Below are positions 51,064 through 59,990 of a DNA stretch of 64,000 nt, in pieces. Source of the DNA: JANOYJ01 sp963792485 (GTDB lineage: Bacteria > Pseudomonadota > Alphaproteobacteria > Rhizobiales > Rhizobiaceae); contig CAWBWL010000007.1 of assembly GCA_963792485.1 (NCBI GenBank), positions 372,001 through 436,000 on the forward strand. The letters run 5' to 3'. Every line of letters starts with the position of its first letter. The first letter of the stretch is position 1. A program made the translations under genes and the position numbers. The notes beneath the pieces are model-generated. The model worked only from the letters and a program-made list of their open reading frames with translations, searched no databases and was not told the DNA's origin.

Positions 51064-53229
51064 TCAGTGCGCCAAAACCGCCAGCAGCAGCAAGGCCACG
51101 ATATTAGTGATCTTGATCGCCGGGTTGACCGCAGGTCCCGCCGTGTCCTTGTAGGGATCGCCGACCGTGTCGCCGGTGACGGAGGCCTTGTGGGCTTCCG
51201 AACCCTTCATATGCTTGACGCCGTCCTTGTCGGTGAAACCGTCTTCAAACGACTTCTTGGCATTGTCCCATGCGCCGCCGCCAGAGGTCATCGAGATGGC
51301 GACGAAAATGCCGTTGACGATGACGCCCAAGAGAGACGCGCCGAGCGCGGCGAAGGCCGAGGCTTTGGAGCCGGAGATCAGCAGCACGCCGAAATAGACG
51401 ACGATGGGGGCGAGGACCGGCAGGAGCGAAGGAATGATCATTTCCTTGATCGCTGCCTTGGTCAGGATGTCCACGGCGCGCGCGTAATCCGGACGGTCGG
51501 TTCCGGCCATGATGCCCGGCTTTTCCTTGAACTGGCGGCGCACTTCCTCGACAATCGAACCTGCGGCGCGGCCGACGGCTGTCATGGCGATGCCGCCGAA
51601 CAGGTAAGGAATGAGGCCGCCGAAAATCAGTCCGGCGACGACGTAGGGGTTGGACAGGTCAAACGAGATTTCGCCGATGCCCTTGAAGTAAGGATACAGC
51701 GTCGATCCTTCCGCATTGGCCTGCGCGGCGAAGAACTTCAGATCGTTCGAGTAGGCCGCGAACAGAACCAGCGCGCCGAGACCAGCGGAGCCGATGGCGT
51801 AGCCCTTGGTGACGGCCTTGGTCGTGTTGCCAACCGCATCGAGCGCATCCGTGGCATGGCGCACTTCCTTGGGCATGCCGGACATTTCGGCGATGCCGCC
51901 GGCATTGTCCGTCACGGGCCCGAACGCGTCGAGCGCCACGATCATGCCGGCAAGTCCGAGCATGGCGGTGACGGCGATGCCGGTGCCGAACAGGCCCGCC
52001 AGCTGGTAAGTCGAGATAATGCCTGCCACGATGACAATGGCGGGCATTGCGGTTGACTCAAGCGACACGGCCAGCCCTTGGATGACATTCGTGCCATGGC
52101 CGGTGACCGACGCCTGCGCGATGGAATTGACAGGACGCTTGCCGGTGCCGGTGTAATATTCAGTGATAACCACGATCAAAGCCGTGACGATCAGGCCGAT
52201 AACGCCACAGATAAACAGGTTCCAGCCGGTGATGACCTGCCCAGCCACGGTGCCGATTTCGCCCCAGCCGACCGTCATCGAGGTCGCGCCGCCAATGCCG
52301 ATGATCGACAAAAGACCGGTGACGATCAATCCCTTGTAGAGAGCGCCCATGATCGAGCCATTGGCGCCAAGCTTGACGAAGAAAGTGCCGATGATCGAGG
52401 TAATGACACAGGCGCCGCAGATGACCAGCGGATAGACCATGACGGCGTCGAGCACGTCCGAGCCTGCAAAGAAGATCGCGCCGAGCACCATGGTGGCGAC
52501 GACGGAGACGGCGTAGGTTTCAAACAGGTCAGCCGCCATGCCGGCGCAGTCGCCGACATTGTCACCGACATTGTCGGCAATGGTCGCCGGATTGCGTGGA
52601 TCATCTTCCGGAATTCCCGCTTCGACCTTGCCGACCAGATCGCCGCCAACGTCAGCGCCCTTGGTGAAGATGCCGCCGCCGAGGCGGGCGAAGATTGAAA
52701 TCAGTGATGCGCCAAAGCCAAGCGAGACCAACGCGTCGATGACCGGGCGCTCGTCAGGGAAATAACCCGCGATTTCCGTCAGATACCAGTAGTACATGAC
52801 AACGCCGAGCAGCGCCAAGCCAGCTACCAGCATGCCGGTGATCGCGCCTGACTTGAAGGCGATCTCAAGGCCGCCCGCGAGCGATTTTGACGCAGCCTGC
52901 GCCGTGCGCACATTGGCGCGCACCGAGACATGCATGCCGATGAAGCCCGCGATACCGGACAGAACCGCACCTATCAGGAAGCCGATGGCCGATGTGGAGG
53001 ACAAGAGATACCACATGATGAGAAACACCGGCACGCCGACAATGGCGATGGCCGTGTATTGCCGGGCGAGATAGGCCTGCGCGCCCTCGCGGATCGCGCC
53101 GGCGATTTCCTGCATGCGCGCACTGCCCTGATCGGCTGCAAGAACCGACCGTGTCGCCCAAATGGCGTAAATGACAGAGAGCAAACCGCAGGCAATGACG
53201 AAAAACAGTGGACTAAATGTCATAGCCAA
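51064..53229 (-). CDS. hppA: Membrane-bound H+-translocating pyrophosphatase
   Basis: HppA pumps protons using pyrophosphate hydrolysis. The 721-residue protein has about 16 hydrophobic segments. The substrate-site motifs are GGGIFTKGADVGGDLVGKVE, EDDPRNPATIADNVGDNVGD and DNAGGIAEMSGMPKEVR. The residue known to decide potassium dependence is lysine (VGNTTKAVTKGYAIGSA), which predicts the K+-independent type. It is monocistronic, bounded by a terminator downstream. Confidence 0.97.
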   Translation of the reverse strand: MAMTFSPLFFVIACGLLSVIYAIWATRSVLAADQGSARMQEIAGAIREGAQAYLARQYTAIAIVGVPVFLIMWYLLSSTSAIGFLIGAVLSGIAGFIGMHVSVRANVRTAQAASKSLAGGLEIAFKSGAITGMLVAGLALLGVVMYYWYLTEIAGYFPDERPVIDALVSLGFGASLISIFARLGGGIFTKGADVGGDLVGKVEAGIPEDDPRNPATIADNVGDNVGDCAGMAADLFETYAVSVVATMVLGAIFFAGSDVLDAVMVYPLVICGACVITSIIGTFFVKLGANGSIMGALYKGLIVTGLLSIIGIGGATSMTVGWGEIGTVAGQVITGWNLFICGVIGLIVTALIVVITEYYTGTGKRPVNSIAQASVTGHGTNVIQGLAVSLESTAMPAIVIVAGIISTYQLAGLFGTGIAVTAMLGLAGMIVALDAFGPVTDNAGGIAEMSGMPKEVRHATDALDAVGNTTKAVTKGYAIGSAGLGALVLFAAYSNDLKFFAAQANAEGSTLYPYFKGIGEISFDLSNPYVVAGLIFGGLIPYLFGGIAMTAVGRAAGSIVEEVRRQFKEKPGIMAGTDRPDYARAVDILTKAAIKEMIIPSLLPVLAPIVVYFGVLLISGSKASAFAALGASLLGVIVNGIFVAISMTSGGGAWDNAKKSFEDGFTDKDGVKHMKGSEAHKASVTGDTVGDPYKDTAGPAVNPAIKITNIVALLLLAVLAH

Positions 53230-53385
53230 TTCCTTGTTGCGCCCGAAAGATCCCCTCCCCGGGCCGTTTTTTATTCATATCTGCTCGATTCGCCGGGAAG
53301 CGAATGCGGATAGCATGGCGCGGCTTATGCGAAAGCGCCCTTGAAAGGTCAAGGTTGCCGCAGGAACGCGGTAAATTTGAACCGA

Positions 53386-54583
53386 TTAAATCGGATTTCT
53401 CTGACGAAAGTTGAGGAAAACCAAAGCCAACAGGCACGCAAAGACGACCGGAAAGGTGATCGCGTTGACCGTGTTCCAGCCAAAGTCATCCAGAACTTTC
53501 CCCGAAAACAGCGAGGACAGCGCGACGGAGCCGAACAGAATGAAGTCATGGACGCCCTGAACCTTGCCCTTTTCGGAGAGCCGGTACGTGGTGGTGAACA
53601 GCGCAGTCGCGCCGATGAAGCCGAAATTCCAGCCAAGGCCGAGAAGGATGAGTGAGAGCCAGAAGTTCCACAATTCTATCCCGGCCATGGCGACAGCAGC
53701 GCAGCTGGTCAGGATCAGGAGCCCGGTGACGATGATGCGCTGAACGCCGAACCTTGCGATGAGTTTGCCGGTGAAGAAACTCGGTCCAAACATCGCCAGA
53801 ACATGCCACTGAATGCCGAGCGTTGCCTCCGTCACCGAAAATCCGCACGCCACCATCGCCAGCGGCGCGCCTGTCATGACAAAACTCATCAGCGCATAGG
53901 AGCCGACAGCGCAAAACAGTGCGACAATGAACGCCGGCTGCGCGACGATTTCGCCGAGCGGTCTGGCGTCGGCGAGGTCCGCCTTCACTTCGTCACTTGT
54001 GCGCACATTGGCGAGTTGCAGCGGCAGCGAGAAGCATCAGGCCCGCGAGCGCAAATCCGATGATGGCGAGATAGGCGCCGGCGAACATGACCGGTTGAAA
54101 GAAGTCTTTGGTCAAGATGACGGCCTGAGGGCCAAGAACAGCCGAAACAATGCCGCCGGCCAGCACCCATGAGATCGCCTGCGCCTTGAAGTCCGCCGGC
54201 GAATTGTCGGCGGCTGCAAAACGGATCTGCTGCACAAACGAACCGCCAACGCCCAGAACGGCAAGCGCCGCAACGAAGAACCAGAAATTTCCCTGAAACA
54301 ATGCCGCCGCCGCCAGCGCTCCGGCAATTGCCGTGATCAGCGCGCCAGCCATAAAGCCGTAGCGCCCGCCAATGCTGCGCAGCAGCCAGGCAGCCGGGAT
54401 CGCCCCAAGCGCGACGCCGACATTGAATCCGGTCACAGGCGCGGTGGCCAGGGACTTATCCGGACCCAGCAGATATTGCCCCGCCAGCGCCCCCATGGAT
54501 ATCGCGATCGGCGCGACGGAGCCGAGTATGGCCTGGACCGCTGACAGCAGAAGCGCAGTTGTTCGATGATTTGAAGTTTGCAC
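53386..54583 (-). CDS. MFS transporter (one-base insertion)
   Basis: Two open frames, each with about six membrane segments, form one 12-helix major facilitator. The first has GFNVGVALGAIPAAWLLRSI and GGRYGFMAGALITAIAG. The second has GFSVTEATLGIQWHVLAMFG and LGLGWNFGFIGATALFTTTY. They join at about 54021 when one base is removed, as ...LQLANVRTSDEVKADL. I place the start at the GTG at 54583 (VQTSNHRTTALLLSAV); an upstream ATG at 54625 adds a non-hydrophobic arginine/cysteine leader. About 398 residues. The substrate is unknown. Confidence 0.85.
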
Positions 54584-54659
54584 GTTGCACTGCCTCGCGA
54601 AGCAGCCTGGTCTTGGACGGGCCATGCGCGGTTGTCAAATCCGCAAACATCTGGAGCTG

Positions 54660-55223
54660 TCAGGAGAGTCCGCGCCGTCCGAACCCTGAATTTCTCTGAA
54701 CGGGGCCACCAGTCGTCTGGCGTGACGCGTTTGTGACAATCGGGGCGGCATTCGACAGTTCCTGCGCTTGGCTGCGCCGCTTCATCGCTGCGATTTTTCC
54801 ATCAATATCCAGATATCCGGCCTTGGTAAGATCGACCGCGTCCTCCGCATGATCTCCAAAGCGGGGCTTTGATCCCGGCTTTCGCGCGGTCCGGCTTCCG
54901 CCAAGGTGGACCGCTTGAATCAAAGGACCGACATAGGGGATAAAGCCTGTCAGGACCCAAAGGCCCGATTTGCCCATATCATGATAGCGCCTGACCGCAC
55001 TGTAGAGATGAAGCGCCCAAGCTGCGCCAATCAGAATGAAGGTCAGGGTTATCTTCGTCTGGTAGTCCATCCCCGACGGCGCGCTTTGGCGCGTCTGGCT
55101 GGAAATCATGACGCCATTCAGGTCACTGAACCAGATTGCGAAAATCATTCCAACAATCGCGAGCTGGACCAGCTGGCTCATCCACCACTTGCCGCGTCCG
55201 AAACCCTTTTCTTCACCATCCAT
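54660..55223 (-). CDS. DUF805 family membrane protein
   Basis: The start MDGEEKGFGRGKWW gives 187 residues. Three or four hydrophobic segments and the signature YHDMGKSGLWVLTGFIPYVG identify DUF805, a family of small inner-membrane proteins of unknown role. A C-terminal soluble tail of about 80 residues is rich in charged residues. The gene overlaps the preceding cysteine-containing protein gene by 11 nt, so the two are translationally linked. Confidence 0.82.
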   Translation of the reverse strand: MDGEEKGFGRGKWWMSQLVQLAIVGMIFAIWFSDLNGVMISSQTRQSAPSGMDYQTKITLTFILIGAAWALHLYSAVRRYHDMGKSGLWVLTGFIPYVGPLIQAVHLGGSRTARKPGSKPRFGDHAEDAVDLTKAGYLDIDGKIAAMKRRSQAQELSNAAPIVTNASRQTTGGPVQRNSGFGRRGLS

Positions 55224-55902
55224 CTGACTGCCCCACCTTTGAGAATTCCGCGCACCCGCCTGCCGGGGCGGCCCCTTCAAATGCCTCATCCACCTGACGT
55301 CCTGGCCACCAGCCGAAGTCGCCTTTGCTCATCAGCCCTGCCCTGGCAATGAACCGCAGCGGCCGCGTCAGTTCATCCGAAGCCAGCGTCTCAACTTCAA
55401 GCGCGGCATCCAGCGTCGCCGGGCGCGCCTTGATAATATTGTCCATCCGCTTTTCGGTGATCTGGCGCAGCGCTGTCATATCTGGGTCCGAGCCGGAACG
55501 GCCATCCAGCCTTTCGGACAGTTCCCGCTCCGCCTCCGCAAATTTCTGCGGCGTGGCCACCGGCATGGTCGTTGGTTTGACAACGGAAACTATTGTGTTC
55601 ACCGACAGCATGGCGGCGTCAAAACGGTAGCGTCGCATGACGCTTGCCAGATGCAATCGCTCGCGCGGGTCGCAAAGGCGGGCAGTGTTTTGAGTCAGAT
55701 AACAGCGCAGCGCCGGATCATTTTGCGCATGTTTCACCCACAGCGGGCCGCATCTGGCATCCGTTGCGGATGTGTAGCGTGTCCAAGGGGCCAACAGCCG
55801 CATATTGAGGCCCAGAACCCCTGCCTTGGCTTGATGAGCGCCAAACCCGCCCAGCGCCGAAAAGATAAGCGCCGCTGCGGCAAGTCTGTGACGGGAAGCC
55901 AT
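55213..55902 (-). CDS. Exported cysteine-containing protein A, unknown family
   Basis: The 229-residue protein has an N-terminal signal sequence (RLAAAALIFSALGGFGAHQA). Its core is shared with the next gene: a cysteine before LWV, then CYLTQNTARLCDPRERLHLA, VMRRYRFD, and near the end AGLMSKGDFGWWPGRQVDEA with a last cysteine. Four cysteines in matching positions suggest two disulfides in the periplasm. I do not recognise the family. It is 5 nt after its paralogue and overlaps the DUF805 gene. Confidence 0.75.
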   Translation of the reverse strand: MASRHRLAAAALIFSALGGFGAHQAKAGVLGLNMRLLAPWTRYTSATDARCGPLWVKHAQNDPALRCYLTQNTARLCDPRERLHLASVMRRYRFDAAMLSVNTIVSVVKPTTMPVATPQKFAEAERELSERLDGRSGSDPDMTALRQITEKRMDNIIKARPATLDAALEVETLASDELTRPLRFIARAGLMSKGDFGWWPGRQVDEAFEGAAPAGGCAEFSKVGQSDGW

Positions 55903-55907
55903 GATGT

Positions 55908-56687
55908 TCAGGATTTGCAGGCGGTGCCGGCAGCCTTGATGCCGGTGAAGGCCGCCTTGACCAATTCATCCGGGAACCAGCCAAAGTCGCCTTTTGCCAT
56001 GTAACCCGACGTGCCCAGCTTGCGGATTTTGGCCGCCAGCGCTTGGTCGCTGATATGCTTCATGTCACGGGTGCGATCAAAAATATCGTCTCCGACAGCT
56101 TCCATCTTTTTGATCATCTTGCCATGTTCGTCAAAGGCCTTACTCTCGGCGGCCGATAACTGGTAATTCTGGTTGCTCGACTGCTTGGCAACTGACTGTG
56201 ACATGATTTTCATGTTGTTCATCGACTCGCCGCCACGTGCAATGGAGACTGCCTTGAAGCCAGCCATCGACATTTGCGCACTGAAGGCTATGCGGTCGTT
56301 GCGGTAACTTCGCATGACTTTCGCGAGATGTTTCTTCTCGCGCGGATCGCAAAGCCGCGAGACATTTGTTGTCAGGTAACACACAATGGCCGGCGTATTT
56401 TTTGCGTTCGGCACCCACATTTTCTTGCAAGCGCCATCCGCCGAGGAGATAAATGGCCCAGTAGTGCCATTCATCAAATCATCAAGCGTGCCGCCTGAGC
56501 CCGCGAAGTAATATGTGCCGCCGCCGACCGCCAGGCAAAGCGCGAGCAATCCTGCAACAAACCCCGGCGTGACGGCGCTGTCATCGTCATTAGCCGCAGC
56601 AGCAGCTGCGCGGCTGCGGTTGACGGGGGTTGCTCCGCCGTTCAGCCTTTGATTGATGAAATCAGAATCAAGCCTGTTTTTCGCCAA
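55908..56687 (-). CDS. Membrane-anchored cysteine-containing protein B, unknown family
   Basis: The 259-residue paralogue of the preceding gene has a cytoplasmic N-terminus of about 40 residues and one membrane segment (GFVAGLLALCLAVGGGTYYF). It then has the shared core: CKKMWVPNAKNTPAIVCYLT, TNVSRLCDPREKKHLAKVMR, and SGYMAKGDFGWFPDELVKAA ending in a cysteine. The middle is helical and rich in methionine, serine and lysine. The function is unknown; the extracytoplasmic side is implied by topology. Confidence 0.75.
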   Translation of the reverse strand: MAKNRLDSDFINQRLNGGATPVNRSRAAAAAANDDDSAVTPGFVAGLLALCLAVGGGTYYFAGSGGTLDDLMNGTTGPFISSADGACKKMWVPNAKNTPAIVCYLTTNVSRLCDPREKKHLAKVMRSYRNDRIAFSAQMSMAGFKAVSIARGGESMNNMKIMSQSVAKQSSNQNYQLSAAESKAFDEHGKMIKKMEAVGDDIFDRTRDMKHISDQALAAKIRKLGTSGYMAKGDFGWFPDELVKAAFTGIKAAGTACKS

Positions 56688-56787
56688 GATATGCCCCTGA
56701 ACCGCCCGAAATTGCGCTCCAAGTCTATCTCATGACGGTTAAATACAAGTTTAGGCTGAGGTGTGTTTCAGCCCGCCAGCGGGTTCA

Positions 56788-57267
56788 TCAAACCGGCTTT
56801 GCGTCCTTGGCCTTGCGCGCCAGCCGGTCCAGAACTGCATTCACCAGCTTGGGCTCATCATCGCCAAAAAAAGCTTTGGCGATGTCAACATATTCGGAAA
56901 TGACAACAGCAGCGGGCACGTCCGAGCGGTCGGTCAACTCATACGCCCCAGCCCGCAGGACCGCCCGCAATGTTGAGTCCAGCCTCGACAGCGGCCAGTC
57001 ATCCGTCAGGCAATCATGGATCAGCGGATCAAGCCGTTTCTGGCCGGCGACCACACCCGACACGATGGCGCGGAACCATTGGGCGTCGGCTTCCAGATAT
57101 TGCGCGCCATCGACCTCTTTGCCGAGCCGGTGCGTCTCATATTCGGCCACCACTTCGAGAACGCCCGTGCCCACGACATCCATCTGGTACAGCGCCTGCA
57201 CGGCGGCAAGCCGCGCCGCGCCGCGTTTGTTGGCTGGTCTGACGGTCTGGTGTCCGGATGCGGTCAA
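56788..57267 (-). CDS. nusB: Transcription antitermination protein NusB (probable TTG start)
   Basis: NusB binds boxA RNA with S10 for rRNA antitermination. Family segments are RGAARLAAVQALYQMDVVG, SRLDSTLRAVLRAGAYELTD and VVISEYVDIAKAFFGDDEPK followed by LVNAVLDRLA. No ATG fits the start. A TTG at 57267, one base after the ribH stop, gives 159 residues, the usual length; an ATG at 57324 would lie inside ribH. Close packing points to coupling with ribH. Confidence 0.9.
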   Translation of the reverse strand: MTASGHQTVRPANKRGAARLAAVQALYQMDVVGTGVLEVVAEYETHRLGKEVDGAQYLEADAQWFRAIVSGVVAGQKRLDPLIHDCLTDDWPLSRLDSTLRAVLRAGAYELTDRSDVPAAVVISEYVDIAKAFFGDDEPKLVNAVLDRLARKAKDAKPV

Positions 57268-57268
57268 C

Positions 57269-57727
57269 TCAATGTCCAAACTGTTTCTTGAGTTCAGCCA
57301 TGCGCAGGGCCGCGCGCGCGGCAAAGCCGCCTTTGTCGAGTTCAGTCATTCGGGCGCGCCGCCATGCCTGAGCCTCGTTCTCGACCGTCAATATCCCGTT
57401 GCCGATTGCCGCGCCGCATTCGATGGAGAGCTGCATCAGCCCGCGGCTCGATTCATTGGCGACTATATCGAAATGGTAGGTCTCGCCCCGGATGATCACG
57501 CCAAGCGCGACAAATCCGTCATACGCTTTGCCGCCCTCCTCCTCGCCGATTTGTGCAAACGTTATGGCGGCAGGAATTTCCAGTGCGCCTGGCACGCCTA
57601 CCACTTCATAAGTCGCGCCGGCCTCGTCCAACGCAGCTTTCGCGCCTTCCAGCAAAGCGTCCGACATCTCTTCATAAAAGCGCGCTTCAACAATCAGGAT
57701 GTGCGGCGCAGATCGTGTCTCGGGCAA
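57269..57727 (-). CDS. ribH: 6,7-dimethyl-8-ribityllumazine synthase
   Basis: RibH condenses the pyrimidine and butanone-phosphate precursors of riboflavin. The 152 residues show VEARFYEEMSDALLEGAKAA, VPGALEIPAAITFAQ, the substrate loop LGVIIRGETYHFDIVANESS and GNGILTVENEAQAWRRA. It lies between ribE and nusB. Confidence 0.96.
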   Translation of the reverse strand: MPETRSAPHILIVEARFYEEMSDALLEGAKAALDEAGATYEVVGVPGALEIPAAITFAQIGEEEGGKAYDGFVALGVIIRGETYHFDIVANESSRGLMQLSIECGAAIGNGILTVENEAQAWRRARMTELDKGGFAARAALRMAELKKQFGH

Positions 57728-57778
57728 TTTGGAACTCCAGCCGGATAATGCTCTGTCACAATGAGTGAAGGCGGCGGA

Positions 57779-58393
57779 TTAGGCCGGATTGGACATTTCC
57801 GCAAGCCGCGCCGCATAGCGCGCCATTGTATCGGCTTCAAAGTTGACGAAATCGCCCGCCTTGCGCTCGCCCCAGTTCGTCACTTCCAGCGTATGCCGGA
57901 TAATCAGCACATCAAACAGCGCGCCGTCCACCTTGTTCACCGTCAGTGACGTGCCATCCAGCGCCACGGAACCTTTGGGCGCCACAAATTTCGCAAGCTC
58001 ATCGGGCGCGCGCAGCGTGAAACGACGCGCTTCGCCTTCATCAGTCACTGCAACAATCTGCGCCATACCGTCAACATGGCCGGAAACCAGATGCCCACCC
58101 AATTCGTCGCCCATTTTCAGGGCGCGCTCGAGATTGACCTTTGTGCCAGATGCCCAGCCCCCCGCAGTTGTCAGCCGCAGTGCTTCTTCCCACGCCTCCA
58201 CATCGAACCAGCGGCTATTGGATCTGCCTTCGGCAAGCTCAACGACGGTCAGGCACACACCAGAGCAGGAGATCGACGCGCCAATCTGAATGGTTTGCGG
58301 GTCATATGCCGTCTCGATGCGAATCCGCGCGCCTCCGGCAAGCCGTTTGACATCCCTGATCGTGCCGATGTCGGAAACAATGCCGGTGAACAC
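57779..58393 (-). CDS. ribE: Riboflavin synthase alpha chain
   Basis: This enzyme dismutates two lumazines to riboflavin. The 204-residue protein has two lumazine-binding repeats, the first with MFTGIVSDIGTIRDVKR and SCSGVCLTVVE, the second with HLVSGHVDGMAQIVAV and KGSVALDGTSLTVNKV. It begins directly at the stop of ribD. No FMN riboswitch was seen upstream of this group. Confidence 0.95.
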   Translation of the reverse strand: MFTGIVSDIGTIRDVKRLAGGARIRIETAYDPQTIQIGASISCSGVCLTVVELAEGRSNSRWFDVEAWEEALRLTTAGGWASGTKVNLERALKMGDELGGHLVSGHVDGMAQIVAVTDEGEARRFTLRAPDELAKFVAPKGSVALDGTSLTVNKVDGALFDVLIIRHTLEVTNWGERKAGDFVNFEADTMARYAARLAEMSNPA

Positions 58394-59491
58394 TCAAGCC
58401 CTCACGAATTCTGCAAACCTGTCGCCGCCGTATACGGCCATACGGCCCAGCAGGAAACCCTGCGGGATTGAACGCTCCGTCACGGGCGAAGCAATTCCGC
58501 CAGCGCCCAATTCGCTGTGCGAGGTGAACAGCGCCAGCCGGTCCGCGAGGTCCTGCTCAATCAAGCAGCGCGCAAGTTCCGCCCCGCCTTCGACCAGAAC
58601 TGATGAGATTCCCTGCGCGGCCAAATCCTCCAACAGTTCCGGCAATGCGACACGGCCTTTATCGTCCTCGCAAGCCAACAAACGACACCCCGCCGACGAC
58701 AGCGCGGACGTCCGCTCTTGCGGCGCGCTTGCGAGCGCAGCGACCCAAACCGGAACATGCCGGGCAGTTTGCACAAGTTTGGACACGAGGGGCAGCTTGG
58801 CGGAACTGTCGAGCACGATCCGAATGGGCGAGCGCCTTTCAAGCCCGGGCAACCGGCAGGTCAGCTCAGGATCATCATTTACCGCTGTTCCCGAACCAAT
58901 CATGATCGCATCCGCTTCGGCGCGCATGATGTGCGTCATGGCGCGCGACACTGAGCCGGTGATCGCAACCTGCCCCGCCCCGCGCGTTCCAATCATCCCG
59001 TCAGCGGAAACGGCAAGCTTCAGAGTCACTTCCGGCCGTTTCCTGACTGATCGAGTCAAGTAGCCGGACAGTCCCTCGGTCGCCAATGCGCTCGAAACAC
59101 CGCTGATCACTTCGACACCAGCCGCCCGCAGCATTGCCGCGCCTTTGCCTGCGACGCGCGGATCAGGGTCTGTCGCCGCAATGACGACGCGCGCGATGCC
59201 GGCTGTGATCAAGGCTTCGGCGCAAGGCGGCGTGCGGCCATGATGGGCGCAGGGCTCCAGCGTCACATAGGCAGTCGCACCGCGCGCGCTAGTCCCCGCC
59301 TCGTTCAGCGCCTCGGTTTCTGCATGCGGCCTGCCGCCAAGCGCCGTGATGCCGCGCCCAATGATAATCGCATCCCTGACGATCAGCGTCCCAACGGATG
59401 GATTGGTCCCGGTCTGCCCCAGATTGCGCCGCGCGAAGCGAATGGCTGCCGCCATGTACCGCGCATCGTCCGGCTTGATGTGCTCAGTCAT
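58394..59491 (-). CDS. ribD: Bifunctional riboflavin deaminase/reductase
   Basis: RibD performs the second and third steps from GTP to riboflavin. The N-terminal cytidine-deaminase-like domain has the zinc motifs GGRPHAETEAL and LEPCAHHGRTPPCAEAL. The C-terminal reductase domain has PEVTLKLAVSADGMIGT and SSVLVEGGAELARCLI. It has 365 residues and overlaps nrdR by 8 nt. Confidence 0.95.
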   Translation of the reverse strand: MTEHIKPDDARYMAAAIRFARRNLGQTGTNPSVGTLIVRDAIIIGRGITALGGRPHAETEALNEAGTSARGATAYVTLEPCAHHGRTPPCAEALITAGIARVVIAATDPDPRVAGKGAAMLRAAGVEVISGVSSALATEGLSGYLTRSVRKRPEVTLKLAVSADGMIGTRGAGQVAITGSVSRAMTHIMRAEADAIMIGSGTAVNDDPELTCRLPGLERRSPIRIVLDSSAKLPLVSKLVQTARHVPVWVAALASAPQERTSALSSAGCRLLACEDDKGRVALPELLEDLAAQGISSVLVEGGAELARCLIEQDLADRLALFTSHSELGAGGIASPVTERSIPQGFLLGRMAVYGGDRFAEFVRA

Positions 59492-59957
59492 CGCCGACTG
59501 AGGACGGTTCTGCGTCGAGCTCGCCCAATATTTTCTGGAAATCCTGCGGCGAGCGGAAGTCCGAATAAACTGAGGCGTAGCGAACGAATGCGATGTGATC
59601 GAGGCCCTTGAGCGACTCCATCACCAAATGCCCAATATCCCCGGTCGATATCTCCGCCTCGCCCGAGCTTTCGAGCTGCCGGACGATGCCGGACACCGCC
59701 CGCTCGATGCGCTCTTCATTGACGGGCCGCTTGCGCAGCGCGATTTCGAACGAGCGCAGCAGCTTCTCGCGCTCAAACGGGACTTTGCGTCCGGTCTTTT
59801 TGGTGACCATCAGTTCGCGCAGCTGCACACGCTCGAATGTCGTGAACCGTCCGCCGCAATCGGGACAGACGCGGCGGCGGCGGATTGAGGAATTATCCTC
59901 GGCGGGACGCGAATCCTTGACCTGCGAGTCTGGCGATTGGCAATAGGGACAGCGCAT
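59484..59957 (-). CDS. nrdR: Transcriptional repressor NrdR
   Basis: NrdR represses ribonucleotide reductase genes in response to ATP/dATP. The 157 residues have the zinc ribbon MRCPYCQSPDSQVKDSRPAE with CPDCGGRFTTFE, then an ATP-cone domain (VTKKTGRKVPFEREKLLRSF, GHLVMESLKGLDHIAFVRYA). It is located between glyA and ribD, as in most alphaproteobacteria. Confidence 0.97.
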   Translation of the reverse strand: MRCPYCQSPDSQVKDSRPAEDNSSIRRRRVCPDCGGRFTTFERVQLRELMVTKKTGRKVPFEREKLLRSFEIALRKRPVNEERIERAVSGIVRQLESSGEAEISTGDIGHLVMESLKGLDHIAFVRYASVYSDFRSPQDFQKILGELDAEPSSVGDD

Positions 59958-59990
59958 GAACGGCCTTTGGAATCGGTGAAAGTGCCGTCC

